From positions 1,666,001 to 1,730,000 of the forward strand of contig JAMJFZ010003746.1 of the NCBI GenBank assembly GCA_026225945.1: 64,000 bases of DNA, read 5' to 3'. Source of the stretch: Cricetomys ansorgei (lineage: Eukaryota > Chordata > Mammalia > Rodentia > Nesomyidae). A program made the position numbers and the translations under genes. The notes under the pieces were generated by a model that did no database searches, was not told where the DNA came from, and was given only the letters and a program-made list of their open reading frames with translations. Position 1 is the stretch's first letter, and each line of letters starts with the position of its first letter. Below are positions 20,246 through 31,499 of the stretch, piece by piece.

Positions 20246-22129
20246 CCCTTGCAGAAAGTGAGAAGGGCGTTCGTGGCTTCTGAGCATGTGAGGCCCACCT
20301 GGGGCCCCTTGGGCCTGTCCCCAGACACAACACAAGGGCGAGAGGGTAGAGGCCAGGTTCAGCATGGTCAGAGATCCCAGCTAGCACCGGCTTGCTCCAG
20401 TAGGAAAGGATTACTTTTGGATGAGAGACTGGGCAGGGTGCTCTAGGAATATAGAGGCATAGGCATAGGGATGTCCAGAGGTATCAAGAAAGCTCAATGT
20501 AGGAACGTGGTCCTCGGGGTCTTCAGAGAGGGGTCACAAGTCCAGAAGGACAGCCCAGACTGGGAAGCTGGAAGCCTAGGTCCCTCAGAATGGACGTGGA
20601 CTCCTCTCCTGAAGGCAGTGTGACACAGTAGTTGGAAGCACAGATTCTGTGACACTGTTGGGGGTACTACTGAGCACCCTTTTCTCCACCTACCTACCAC
20701 TGCACTCCTACCCCTGTGGGGTGTGGAGGTGGACGGGGATGGGCCTATTGTTTCCCCATAGCTTACCTCCCTGCCTGTTCTTAGCTGCCCTCCAGGGAGC
20801 TGAAGAAGAAAAGCATACCCAACAGCTACGTCCGTCCGAGGGCACCACAGTGAAGGCAACCAGATACACCTCCTCGTCAAATATGCTGATCATGAACATA
20901 TTCACAGGATACCTGGCTTGGGCTGCCATAGTGTAGCCTAAGGATGTACTTTCCCTGGCCGTTGGAGATCCGGCCTGGCTGCCGGCCTCGGTGCCCATTG
21001 AGGACAGTTGTAGATGGGCTTTCAGTCTGTCTGTAAGACGACTCTTCTACCTCTTCTACCTCCCTGATGCCTGAGGCCTGAGCCCCTTGCCTCATTAAGG
21101 CAAGCGACAGGGGCAGACTTACCTGTCTGAGGTCCTGGAGGACTGGACAGAGCCCCCCTCTACTTCACTGGCTTGTCTTCATTTCTCTCCCCAGCTTTCC
21201 ATATGCCTTCCTGCTGGGTCTTTTACATTTCTTCCTTTCCTTTCATCCTCCATTTTCTCCCCCCTGCCCTTCTCCCTTCCCTTGGAGGAATCCTATCCCT
21301 TCTTTTCACCCAGCATAAGCATCAGGTTGACTGCGCCACCCAGTATCTTCCAGAGAGTTCTAACACGGGTCTAACGAGACAACTGCCTGGCCGTGCTGTT
21401 TTGAGCTTAAGCACTAATATATGGATTGGCTCAGTGTAAAGTGGGTGCTTTTCTCCATCTTTTAGGCTTTCCTATGTCTCAAGTCTGGGGTCTCTGTGGG
21501 AAGCAGTCCCTTCTCCCCAGATTGCCCAAAGGATTAAGCCCTCATAGAGCTTTTCAGTCAGGGGCTACAACAGTCCATATAAGCAATCCTTCTTATGACC
21601 ATTCCCATCAGCTATAGACGTAAAAAGCCAAAGATGTCAGAGGCTAAGGTCGCATACAAAACCTGATGGTATCTCCTCCAAACTGCCCATTTCCCACCTG
21701 CCCAGGTAAGAACCCACTGTGTCAGATGCAGACCTGGCCTGCCAGAGCTGACTCCTGTCCTCTACCCTCCTGGCTTGGTCATAGGCTCCAGGACATCTGA
21801 CCCACAGGTGTGTTGGAAGGAACGCACCGCAGAAGCCCGGAGCCCACCCCTTGCCACTTCAGACTCTTTAGCTGAGTTTCAAGAGTGGTAGGTGGGTTCA
21901 TGACTACGCCTACCTGAGCTCCCGGGGTGTTTGCTCACTTTGTGTCCTGGTGGAGGGCATAGCTGACTGCTATGGAGGCCCCAGGGTTGACTGTATCTCA
22001 GTGCGTCATCTGGAGCTGTGGAGAAAGCAAGCCGTGGAGAGGACAGTGAGCACAGTTGGCAAATCCGGGAGAAATGGCCTGGATGCCTTTTAGAAAAAGC
22101 GTCTCCCAAGGCAGTTTCACAATCTGCCT

Positions 22130-22500
22130 TGTAATGCAGATTTAGACAACTTTTTTAAGAATGCACTTTTTAAAATAGGTCTTAATGGATCCTTTGCAGT
22201 AGTTACTGTCCATTGTGTAAATGCAAACAGAAGGCTTTTTGAAAACATGTATTATTGATCAGAAAGGCAGAAGCAATTAGAAGCCAGTGTGTCATATTGC
22301 TCAATATACACTTCCTATACAGCTCTGCTGAGCTCACTCATAACTTTCTGACAAATTATCCTGTCACCAGGAAGCATTTTCCTTTCCCTTGGCTTCTGGA
22401 AACGAAGGAGGACCTATTTTCAGTCAGTTATTAGCTGGAGGTAAATGAAAAATTAAGCTTACCTTTATCATCACAAAACCTATCTACAACTTCTCAAGTT
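22130..22500. promoter_or_regulatory. Candidate conserved noncoding element about 4.5 kb upstream of RET
   Basis: This is a long AT-rich repeat-free block between GC-richer flanks. It includes TTTTTTAAGAATGCACTTTT, CATGTATTATTGATCAGAAA, GTCAGTTATTAGCTGGAGGT and AATGAAAAATTAAGCTTACC. Evenly mixed words with no mobile-element hallmark and many homeodomain/TCF-like cores suggest a conserved enhancer. RET in human has conserved elements within a few kb upstream of the gene. Orthology is untested. Confidence 0.35.
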
Positions 22501-22569
22501 TCAGACTAAAATGGCCAAACCTTCAGATAGGATGGATGATGCTTCTCGGTTTAGTCTGTAGTGCAGTGG

Positions 22570-22570
<1 letters not shown>

Positions 22571-22643
<73 letters not shown>
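22571..22643 (+). repeat. (TG)n(AG)n microsatellite
   Basis: About 24 TG units run directly into about 12 GA units. The pattern is a simple compound dinucleotide tract. Confidence 0.97.
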
Positions 22644-22649
22644 CTGAGA

Positions 22650-24172
22650 CTGGGTAGTAGTGTTCTGCATGAGGGCAGAGACAGAAACCCTCACTCACAC
22701 AAAGTCCAAAAACACCTGCTGTGTTTCTGGAACACTGACAAATAGGAAGTCCATTGACTTAATGCCCTGTAATGGCCTCTGCAATCTGCCCTGACCCAGG
22801 ATCACTGTGGACTGCAGTTCTAGGTGTGGGACATATTGTCCACAGTCAGCTCAGGCCTCCGGGCACTGATGTGGTCACTGCCTGCTTGCTGCACACATGG
22901 TGGCAGCCATTAGCTGGGGGCAGGGAGTGCTGCAAACTGGCCAGTGGTGTAGGGTAAAGGGGCACAGCCCAAGTGGTTCATAGCTCCCTGTGACTCTTCG
23001 CACTCTGTTTGTAAACAGGACCAAGGGCTCTCTTGATTTGCCTGCAACCCCTAGGTTCCTCTGCAGCTCAACCCTGAAGCCAGCTACAGATACACCTCAG
23101 GGGCTTCTGTTCACTGCTTTCTGTTCAGCACCAGCTCCACCTGCAGGCAGGTTTGCTCAGGGCTTCTGACCACGCCACTGATCCCTCCCATAGACCAGAA
23201 GCTGCCCTTGCCTGCTCACCAGAAGTGGCTAGCCTAGCCTGAAAGAGAGTTATCCAATGAAACACATGATGGCTGTGTTTCTGAGCATTTGACATGTGGC
23301 AGTGTAACAGAAGAGCTGAATTTTTAATTGTGTTGAGTTGAAAATAATGTAAAATTAAATAGCCACATGTGGCTATTTATACTTATCAGCCAGCATGGTT
23401 CTGAAACAAAACAAACTAAACCAAACAAAAAACCCTCAGCCTCTCTCCTAAGATTCCTGTGGGGGAAGGTGGGATTCTGGCCTAATCTCTGCCTGTGGAA
23501 TGACAGAGAAGCAGCTCCCCGCAGAGCCCACAGCATGGTGCCAAGGAGTGCTGTGGTGGCTCTAGCAGACTGCCCCAGCAACTTTTGCTCTGTGAACTCA
23601 CTTTCTGATGGCTTGAAGACGCCAGAGCCCCAGAGAGAAAGGTAGCATTGTGGGGGTACACTCTGGGTATCCACCCAGAGTGGATATTCCCCTCCAGGCA
23701 GAGTCCCCAGACTCCTAGGCCTTCTGAAATCTCTCCCACTGCCAGCAAACAGAGTGCAGTCCCAGCAGGGCCTGCTCTCCAGGGCCTCTTTGCAAAGGGG
23801 CTGATGAGTTCATGCATATTAAGATGCTGTAATGAAGGATTGTCAGGGGACTCTGAACTGCAGCTTGAGGCCTAAGAGCCTGCTCACCAAATCTGGGTGG
23901 GATCTTAGCCCTTCTCCCTTCTGAGGAGCCCTCCTAACTCCCCAGTGCAGAGACATCCCAGAGGCTCCCAGCACTGACCCTGTCCACATTTGTCTTTCCT
24001 TAGATATCCAACTCTTCATCTCTCAGAAGGCAGCTGCCCAGATGCCCTGTGGAGACTGCACGAGCCCCATGAACAGCCTCGTCTCAGTGTGCTGGGCTGA
24101 CCTGCAATCCCAGGGCGCACTCTTGGAATGACCATGGGCACCTGGTTCTCAAGGCTTTATGTGTCATAATAT
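22650..24172. other. Unique intergenic sequence
   Basis: I recognise no gene or named repeat. A perfect 10-bp hairpin lies at 23659-23682 (see findings). Confidence 0.5.
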
Positions 24173-24335
24173 TTTGTTGTTTGTTTGTTTGTTTTTTCGA
24201 GATAGGGTTTCTCTTTGTAGTCCTGACTGTCCTGGAACTCACTCTGTAGAACAGCCTGGCCTTGAACTCAGAGATCCCCCTGCCACTGCCTCCTGAGTAC
24301 TGAGATTAAAGGCAGGCATCACCACTGCCCGGCAT
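24173..24335 (-). mobile_element. B1 SINE, minus strand
   Basis: The plus strand shows a GTTTGTTTGTTT tail, then GATAGGGTTTCTCTTTGTAG, GTCCTGGAACTCACTCTGTA and TGAGATTAAAGGCAGGCATC. This is a full-length B1 read backwards. Confidence 0.93.
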
Positions 24336-26796
24336 GTGCCACAGTTGTTGATTGCTATAGATATTCCTGATCTATATTTGCCTGTTGTGGGGAAAGTAGC
24401 TTCTGATGCCGAATGTCCAGCATCTCATGTAGTTGGGGACCTAGTAAGGACTCCTAACTAATATCCCACAGCTGAGTGTGACTGGCATCCTAGTTAGAGA
24501 GGCCAGCCACGGTCTGGGCGTGGAGGAATGTGATCAGGTTGGCATGTTGGCTCCATGAGCATCTGCTGTAGCCACAGCCCCTGCACCTCCATCTGCAGTT
24601 CCCGAATGCTCACATGCTCCTCTGTGCCCCTCTTCCTCGGGGCTGCCCCTCAGAGTAGATGGAAGCCCAGCCATAAACATCAGCGGAAGGAGCAAAGGGG
24701 CCAAGAACCATGGTCTGAAAGAACTGGAGCAGGGAGAGAACAAAGCGCCCCAAATAAATCACCTGGGGCCCGACATTTGGAGCATTTGTGTTAGAGACCA
24801 AACACAGATGCCCTTTAGATAAATACATTTTTGAGAAGTGTTCTGCAGGAGAAGTTTACGACTTTAATAGGTTTTTAGTGTCAGGCAAACATCAGGAAGT
24901 ATTTTGTGGAGACTCTTAAAAGGCTCAGGAATGCTCTTCCCCTGGCCCTTTAAACTTTCAGAGCCACCTCAGAGAGGGGCGGGGCCTGCCCTCCCCAGGT
25001 TCCCTTGGGATTTGGCTTGGGCTGGGACTGTTCAACTGAGGAATGTTCAGGAAGGTTCTGGAGGCCTCTGGTGCTTCAGGCCACCAGGGCTACACTGAGA
25101 GGCCTCTTAGAAACCTGAGTTAGAAGGCTGGAAGGATCCTGCTAACTCAAGAAGCTCCCCCTCCCCAGCCCAGAGAGGAGGCTGGACAAGAGGTCATCAG
25201 GAACGAAAAGGACCCTGTTCAGAGGATGTGGGTCTCCCCTCCACCCCCAGATGATTCTAGAAGTTGGCGATTTTCTATAGATTGGAAGCTTTACAAACTT
25301 CTCCATAACGAAGCCCAGAGGTATGAAGGAGCTGAGCTCACTATGGGTCCTGCGCCAGAGGCAGGAGACTCAAGAAGGTCAGATGCAATCATGTCTGGAA
25401 GTAGCTCTTGTGACTCAGACATGGCCTATACCTGTCCATGGGCCTCTACCTATCCTGGGCTTTCAGGTCCTGAGCTGCCTTCTGCCCAGCTTAGGTCAGA
25501 CACATATGGAGCTGAGTACATCTTCCCATGTCCTTCTGCTCTCTGAAGCCCCTCCGTGACAGGAGTCATGCATGGGGGGAGGGTAGGTGATCTTTTTGAG
25601 ATGTATCCAAAAATTGCATCTTATCAAATACCACAGAAATACACACCAGGTGGCCTGCTCTGATAGCCGCTTTTGGGGTAGGGTCCTGGTAAGCTTGTCC
25701 TTGCAGCACGGTGACTATGACAGTAAGGTATATAGAGCCCAGGTGGAGGTGGAGCACTGTGGCTCCAGGATCTGGCTGGCAGAGAACACACACACAGGAA
25801 GCCCAGGGATGTGTTGAGGGAGGATAAGGTGGGATCACTGGTGTCATTGGTGGAGAACAGGAGAGAAGGTCGACTATTTCTCTACAATTTCCCGGACCCC
25901 TTCCTAAGGCCTTGAGGAGCATTTATTTGGAGACTCCATGTTGATGGTACTGAGGAGCCTCACAAAGCTTACCGTCTGTTCAGGTGTGCTCTGTATATAC
26001 TTGAAGGCATGCTCTCAGCATCTCCAGCAGTTGGAACTGAGAAAATCTGTTTTTTGGTTTTCCATTTCTGTGGATATTTTGCTGCCTTCCCCGGCCCCAG
26101 CCTAGTCCCCAAATGCTACCTCAGATTCTTACTGCACCCCAGAACCCCCACTCCTCATTGAAGATCTCCAGAGGTTGTTTATTAATGAGATCGTGTATGA
26201 CCACCCATTTGGCTTCCTGGGGCAGTAAGTGAGACAGTGGACACTGGGAGCCGAGACCTGACGGTCCCTCTCTCTGAGTCTAGCCTGTCCCTCTAAAGCA
26301 CTGATCCACCTCATCATGGACTTCCTTGCAGAATTCAGACCCATGGGTGCAGCTGGCTCTTTAGACACTACTCACAGCACCCCTCACCCCCACCGTATCT
26401 CAGAGGTAGTTTCCAATAAATTAAAAAGCAGCCCCCTAAACAATGCATACACTTTCTGGACTTTTAGGAATCGTGTGTGGACTGAGAGAAGGGGCGGATC
26501 TGCTGGAGCTGATACACAGCCTTGGGAAGGGAGTGTTGCCTGGCTCCTGTGCACTTGTTATTTCTCTACATTCTCCAACTCCTAAAGGCTTGGGGTCTAA
26601 TTACACATGTCTGACTCTGCGTGAGTCAAGTGAGCTCACTCTGAGAGATAAATCTTTGAGAATCATGTTCTTTAGAAAAGTGAGTAGCCTGAGAGGTGAG
26701 TACATACAAACTTTAGTAAGGACGACAGCACCTTCAGATACCGGGCAGGACCTGTTTTACAGGTGAGGTCATTGCTGCATGAACTTAGGTGTGATA
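24336..26796. other. Unique intergenic sequence
   Basis: No supported exon or SINE is visible. Short open frames have no recognisable content. Confidence 0.5.
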
Positions 26797-27090
26797 GTCT
26801 GCTTTCTCTGCTGTTTCAAAATACCTGGCATAACTGAAGGACGAAAGCTGTACTTTGGCTCCCAGTTTCAGATGCTACAGTCCGTGGCTGGCCCGGCTAC
26901 TTTGGGATCTATAGTAAGGAAGACCATCATGGCAGCAGGTATGTGGCATAGGAAGCTGGTCACCTGATCATGGGTGTCCCAGTATCGTCATCAAGGGCAC
27001 ACCTCCTGTGACCCACCTCCGAAAGCTTCCACCTGACCCTCACAGTGAGGGCCCCACACTTTCAACGCGTGAATTCACAGGGATCATTTC
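26797..27090 (-). repeat. Common muroid interspersed repeat, copy 4
   Basis: In plus-strand reading it starts with CTTTCTCTGCTGTTTCAAAA and continues through CGAAAGCTGTACTTTGGCTC and GGGCACACCTCCTGTGACCC, a diverged reverse copy of the family seen at 56.5 kb. Confidence 0.55.
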
Positions 27091-27132
27091 AAATCCAAAT
27101 CACAATGGCATGTGCTCTTTCTCCAAAGGCCT

Positions 27133-27535
27133 TGTGAAATTATTGCTTTTGCAGCTGTGAGAAAGTGACATGGCCAAGGCAGCTTATAGAAGGAAGAGTT
27201 TATTTTGGCTTACCGTTCCAGAGAGAGAGTCCGGAACAGTGGAGAAGACGTGGCAGCAGAATCAGGAAGCCGAGGGGATCTTTATCTACGTACAGGGAAC
27301 AGAGAGAGGAAACTGGAAGAGAGGGAGTCTATAAACTCTGAAAGCCTGCCTCCAGGGACATACATCCTCCAGCTAGGCTCACAAACCGCCCTGAACAGCA
27401 CCAACCCACTGGGGACCCAGGGCTCAATACTCCAGCCGATGGAGAATGTTTCTCATTCAAAGCACCACACCTTCCTCGTTCCACACCGCTGTCCTCTCAC
27501 GCTGGGGGAGGACTGGTCCACCCGCATCAGTTAGA
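27133..27535 (-). repeat. Common muroid interspersed repeat, copy 5
   Basis: Reading CTTTTGCAGCTGTGAGAAAG, then ATGGCCAAGGCAGCTTATAG and AAAGCCTGCCTCCAGGGACA, this is another reverse copy, lying 40 bp from copy 4. The two copies are too diverged from each other to be a recent duplication. Confidence 0.65.
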
Positions 27536-27539
27536 GACG

Positions 27540-28325
27540 GTCGGTGCCCTTGTCATAGGCTTTCGGACTTCAGATGCTGTTTCAGGACCACACGTGGGGA
27601 TCCACTGCTTGAATGCAAGGAATGACAGGAGGCAGAAGTGGGGCTCCCTTGCGTAAGGCCAACCAGCTATCCTGGCAGTGCTAAGCACCCCTCCTTCCTG
27701 CGGCTCCCTGCAGGTTTCAACAACTGTCCCTCTGACTCCTGTCCACAGCCCTGGCTTCAGTTAGAGTCTCCCAAACCTACCTGTCTTGTCCTCTGTAGGC
27801 GCCCATATTTGCAGAGAGTGCTGAGGTTCTGCTAGTCCCCGCTTACTTATCTGAATTTCTTGAGCCAGACTCAGGTCCCTCAACACTTACTAGTCTAATG
27901 CTTATACCACACCAGCAAAGCTGCAAGCCATTTTTATGATCTGAGGCTGACCGTGCCTTTGACCCCTGACCGTGTACAGTACAGGGCTCTGGGGAATTAC
28001 TGGCTAGTGCATTTTTCTTGCCTGCAAAAGGCCATAGCAACAGTCTCACCATGTTTTCAAGGAAAGGGACATGTGAAGGGGTGCCTAGGACAAAGCAAAG
28101 GCCGGTGACCCCATGTTCACCTCGGGGTGAGGGGGGGTCCCTCTGCCAAGTGTGGTCACTTGAGTCCTCTGATGATTCAGAGTCTGGGCATGGGTAAAAC
28201 ATGGCGGAGATGTGGGTGGGGGAAGGGCACCCTGTGCCCATGGTTGTGGGTTCCTAGGCAGCTTCCACCCTCCCCCACAGGCGGTTATGGCTGTGACAGT
28301 GGCTGGTCTGTGCATTGTTATTTCC
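27540..28325. other. Unique intergenic sequence
   Basis: I see no gene, SINE or L1 here. Confidence 0.5.
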
Positions 28326-28329
28326 ATAG

Positions 28330-28640
28330 ACTGAGTCTTTGGATCAAAGGAATTTTCATTCTTTAATGAAAACCTTGCAGCCAGGGGCAGCACCCCATTA
28401 AATGGCTGATACTCATTGAGATATGCACTCCTGAGAAACGTCTCCTAGTCAATGAAGAAGAGATAACAGTCAGTGGAATAAAAATTAATCTGGCCACTAT
28501 AGGAATTAATATAAAAACATCAGATGTGGGACTTATAAGGGATGCCATCTCCAACTAACCCTCCCTAGGTTAAATACCCCAGGGACAGTGATTTACATTC
28601 TGCTCCTAGGGCTTCTGCCACAGTAATCGATAGGGATGAG
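28330..28640. promoter_or_regulatory. Candidate conserved noncoding element about 10.7 kb upstream of RET
   Basis: This AT-rich repeat-free block opens with a perfect dyad CTTTG-GAT-CAAAG (28337-28349), which contains TCF/LEF- and SOX-type cores. A second dyad, TTTTCATT-CTTT-AATGAAAA, follows at 28353-28372. Further on are CACCCCATTAAATGGCTGAT, GGAATAAAAATTAATCTGGC and GGAATTAATATAAAAACATC. SOX10 is an established regulator of RET in neural crest, but binding here is only inferred. Confidence 0.4.
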
Positions 28641-29884
28641 AAATGGGGCCCGCTGGGCCTGCCTCCTGGGTTGGGCCAGAGGGAGCAGGGGGCCCATCCA
28701 ATCCCCCATTTCCCTGTCCTAGCTTCTCTGGAGAGCTCTGGCTGAAGCTGACAGGTTCCCTGGCTCATGCACCTTCTTGGTAAGTCTTTCTAGAGGAGGC
28801 ATCCAGGCCAGGCTGCCCAGTGCTGGTGCAGGCAGCCTTTCTACATGACCAGGGATCGGAGCAGACCATCAGCTCAGGATTTGCATGTCCAGTCTTAGTT
28901 ATTTACAAGGTTTTATTGGCACACCAGGGCTGAATGGCTGTATGTATATTTGGGGTAATTATAATGTTCCAGTATACACATGATCATCAAGTCCGCAGTT
29001 AGATTTGCCACCACCTAAATGTGTCGGCTATGATGGAGCTTGCTTGAGTGGCTGCTGAGTCCCAACCCCCCCACATCTAGACTCTGTTGCCTTCCTGATG
29101 AGTTCCTGCCTTCCCTGACCTGGCTCTGGGCTGCTTCTCAGCCTTCTCCTGTAAGGAGACCTGTAAGCTTCAGGTCAGGCTCCAGTTCATAAGCTGATGC
29201 GCCTCACAGCTGTGTGGGGGTGGGGCTGGTTGTCCTGCAGGGCAGGGCAGTGTTAGATTCAGTGTTCTTCAGTGGTAAGGGCCACACTAGAGAGAGATGG
29301 AGGAGGTACCATAGGTGAACCGGTGTCTGTCTCCAGGCAGCGGCTTTGTTTCCTTTCTCAGATCTGCTCCTGGGGGCAGAGGAGTATGCCAGCACCTGTT
29401 CCTCAGACTGGAAGCCCTGGAGAGGGGGTATCAACACAGGAGTGGGGTGGGGGATGGGGAAAGAGAGTTGTTTATCCTTCAGCTCCACCTTCCATAGCCC
29501 ATGCTCCCCTCTGGGTCCCCCGCCTTCAGCCGTGACTGTCCACCAGAGTTCCTAAAGCCCTGATGTGCCCGCATCGGAACACCTGCTGTAGGTTCTCCCA
29601 TGCCCAACACCACTGCTCCTGCGTAAACCTAGTCAGTGTCCCACCAGTGCTCAAGCCTCCTATCTTGACATCCCCAAGCACAGCTCCTACAGAGTTAGAT
29701 GTCACATGGAAGACCAGTCCTTTACGTTTTTTCTTTTAGTTAGTGCATAAAACAGCCGGTTTCATTGTGATATTTATATTACATGTATATTGCATTTGCT
29801 CCTACTTAGCACTTGCTACCCTTCCCCTTCCTCCATGCCTCGCTTGTCTCCCACCTGACCCTCAAACAGAGTCTTCTGATTTCA

Positions 29885-29885
<1 letters not shown>
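28641..29885. other. Unique intergenic sequence
   Basis: No supported gene is visible. An AT-rich 90 bp stretch around 28,900-28,990 also lacks repeat signatures. Confidence 0.5.

Positions 29886-29892
<7 letters not shown>

Positions 29893-29922
<30 letters not shown>
29893..29922 (+). repeat. (CA)n microsatellite
   Basis: About 15 CA units follow a CT run and precede a GA-rich run. Confidence 0.97.
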
Positions 29923-29925
<3 letters not shown>

Positions 29926-30071
29926 AAAAAGAGAGAGGAGAGAGAAAGACGTGTATGCATATATGTATATGGTTAAATCTAAAGTCTGCAAATGACAGAC
30001 AACATGCACTGTGTTGTTTCACCCACCCCATCCCTTTCTTTAGATCAGTACTTCCCTAGTCTCTTTCATGT

Positions 30072-30075
30072 CTGT

Positions 30076-30117
<42 letters not shown>

Positions 30118-30168
30118 ATATATATTCTGGATTTTTGAGAGGTTTGTTTTTTTTTTTTTTTTTTTTTC
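30072..30168 (+). repeat. (TG)n tract and poly-T run
   Basis: About 20 TG units lie at 30,072-30,112, followed after 30 bp by a run of about 22 T at 30,147-30,168. Confidence 0.95.
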
Positions 30169-30218
30169 CAAGCTGGTTTTAGATTCTCTATATATTCAAG
30201 AGTGATCTGGAACTCCTT

Positions 30219-30413
30219 TTTAAAAAAGATTTATTTATTTTATGAATATGAGAGTTTGCCTGCATGTATACATGTGTACCATGTGCATGCCAGGTGCCTA
30301 TGAAGAAGAGGGCATTGGACCTCCTGGAACTGCTATGTGCATGCTGGGAGTTGAACCTGGGTCCTCTGCAAGAGCAGCAGGTGATCATAACTACTGAGCC
30401 ATCTCCCCAGCCT
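30219..30413 (-). mobile_element. B3/B2-type SINE, minus strand
   Basis: The plus strand reads AAAGATTTATTTATTTTATG at one end and ACTACTGAGCCATCTCCCCA at the other, with AGAAGAGGGCATTGGACCTC between. This is the tRNA-derived B3/B2 family in reverse. Confidence 0.92.
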
Positions 30414-30419
30414 GATTCT

Positions 30420-30653
30420 CCTTCCTAGGATTATTTCCTGTGCTAGTGGAGTCCTTTGCAGAAAGTCCTGGCCTTCCTGTATCTGGAGATATCTTCCTGT
30501 GCTTTCCTCTAGAAGTTTCAGCTTCAGGTTTCACATTGAGTTCTTTGATCCATTTTGAACTGATTTTTGTGTGAGGTGAGAGATCTGGATCTAGTTTCTT
30601 CCTTTCCTTCCTTCCTTCCTTCCTTCCTTCCTTCCTTTCTTCCTTCTTCCTTC

Positions 30654-30744
<91 letters not shown>

Positions 30745-31497
30745 TCCTTTTAACATGTGGAAATCCAGTTTTCCCAGCGTCCTTTGTGACTGTCTCTTCT
30801 CCTGCGTGTGTTTTTGACACTTTGGTCACACTAAATGGCTTTACCTCTGTGTGTTTGTATACCTGGGCTCTTTATTCTGTTTCACATGTTTCTGCCCAGC
30901 ACCATGCTGTTTTTGTCACTTTGGCTCTGTAGTATAATTTGAGATTCAGGATTGTGAATACACCAGCTTTTTCTGCTTACGATTGTCTTCGATATTTGGA
31001 ATCTCTTGTGCTTCCAAATGAATTTCATGGTTTTTCCTAATTCTGTGAAAATGTTGATTTTTTATTAACATTTTATGTTGACTCTGTATATTGCTTTCAG
31101 AAATATAGATTATTTTTACAATATTAATTCTGCTAATCCGTGATCACTGGAGGTGATCTGCCCTCCTCGCTTCCTTCAGTGCTTTAAAAATTTCATTTGT
31201 AGAGGTCTTTCACCTCCTTGGGCTAGGGTTATTCTTAGGTGTTTTTGTTTGTTTGGCTATTGTGAACAGATTTTTCCCCTCATTTCTTTCCAGGCAAGCT
31301 CATTATTGACATATGGGGAAGGTACTGCTTTTTCCATGTTGGCTTTGTATTCTGCTCCTTTGCTGACGGTATTTATCATATCTAAGAATTTTCTAATTGA
31401 GCCTTTAAAGTATAGAATCATGTCATTTTCAAATAGGGATAGTTTGATTTCTTTTTCTACTCAGGTTCTTTTATTTCTTTCTCTTGCCTTACTTTCC
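30420..31497 (-). mobile_element. L1 ORF2 region, antisense, broken
   Basis: The plus strand contains TTGAGTTCTTTGATCCATTTTG, AGCACCATGCTGTTTTTGTC, CTCTGTAGTATAATTTGAGA and TCCTTTGCTGACGGTATTTATC. These are the reverse complement of the L1 ORF2 endonuclease/RT interval. Stops and frameshifts are frequent and a (CTTT)n tract of 150 bp interrupts it. Confidence 0.88.
30598..30748 (+). repeat. (CTTT)n / (CTTC)n polypyrimidine tract
   Basis: A CTTC-rich start passes into more than 20 near-perfect CTTT units. It lies within antisense L1 sequence and accounts for the Lys/Glu-rich open frames on the minus strand. Confidence 0.97.
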
Positions 31498-31499
31498 TG

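Larger units (their letters stand above)
17890..22125. other. RET 5' flank, mostly unique sequence
   Basis: I see no coding exon here. It contains MIR fragments and one ID/B4 fragment (listed separately). The rest is moderately GC-rich unique sequence. Confidence 0.6.

Noticed and set aside
30391..30932. Lys/Glu-rich and Phe/Leu/Ser-rich open frames
   Set aside because: They are translations of the CTTT tract inside an L1.
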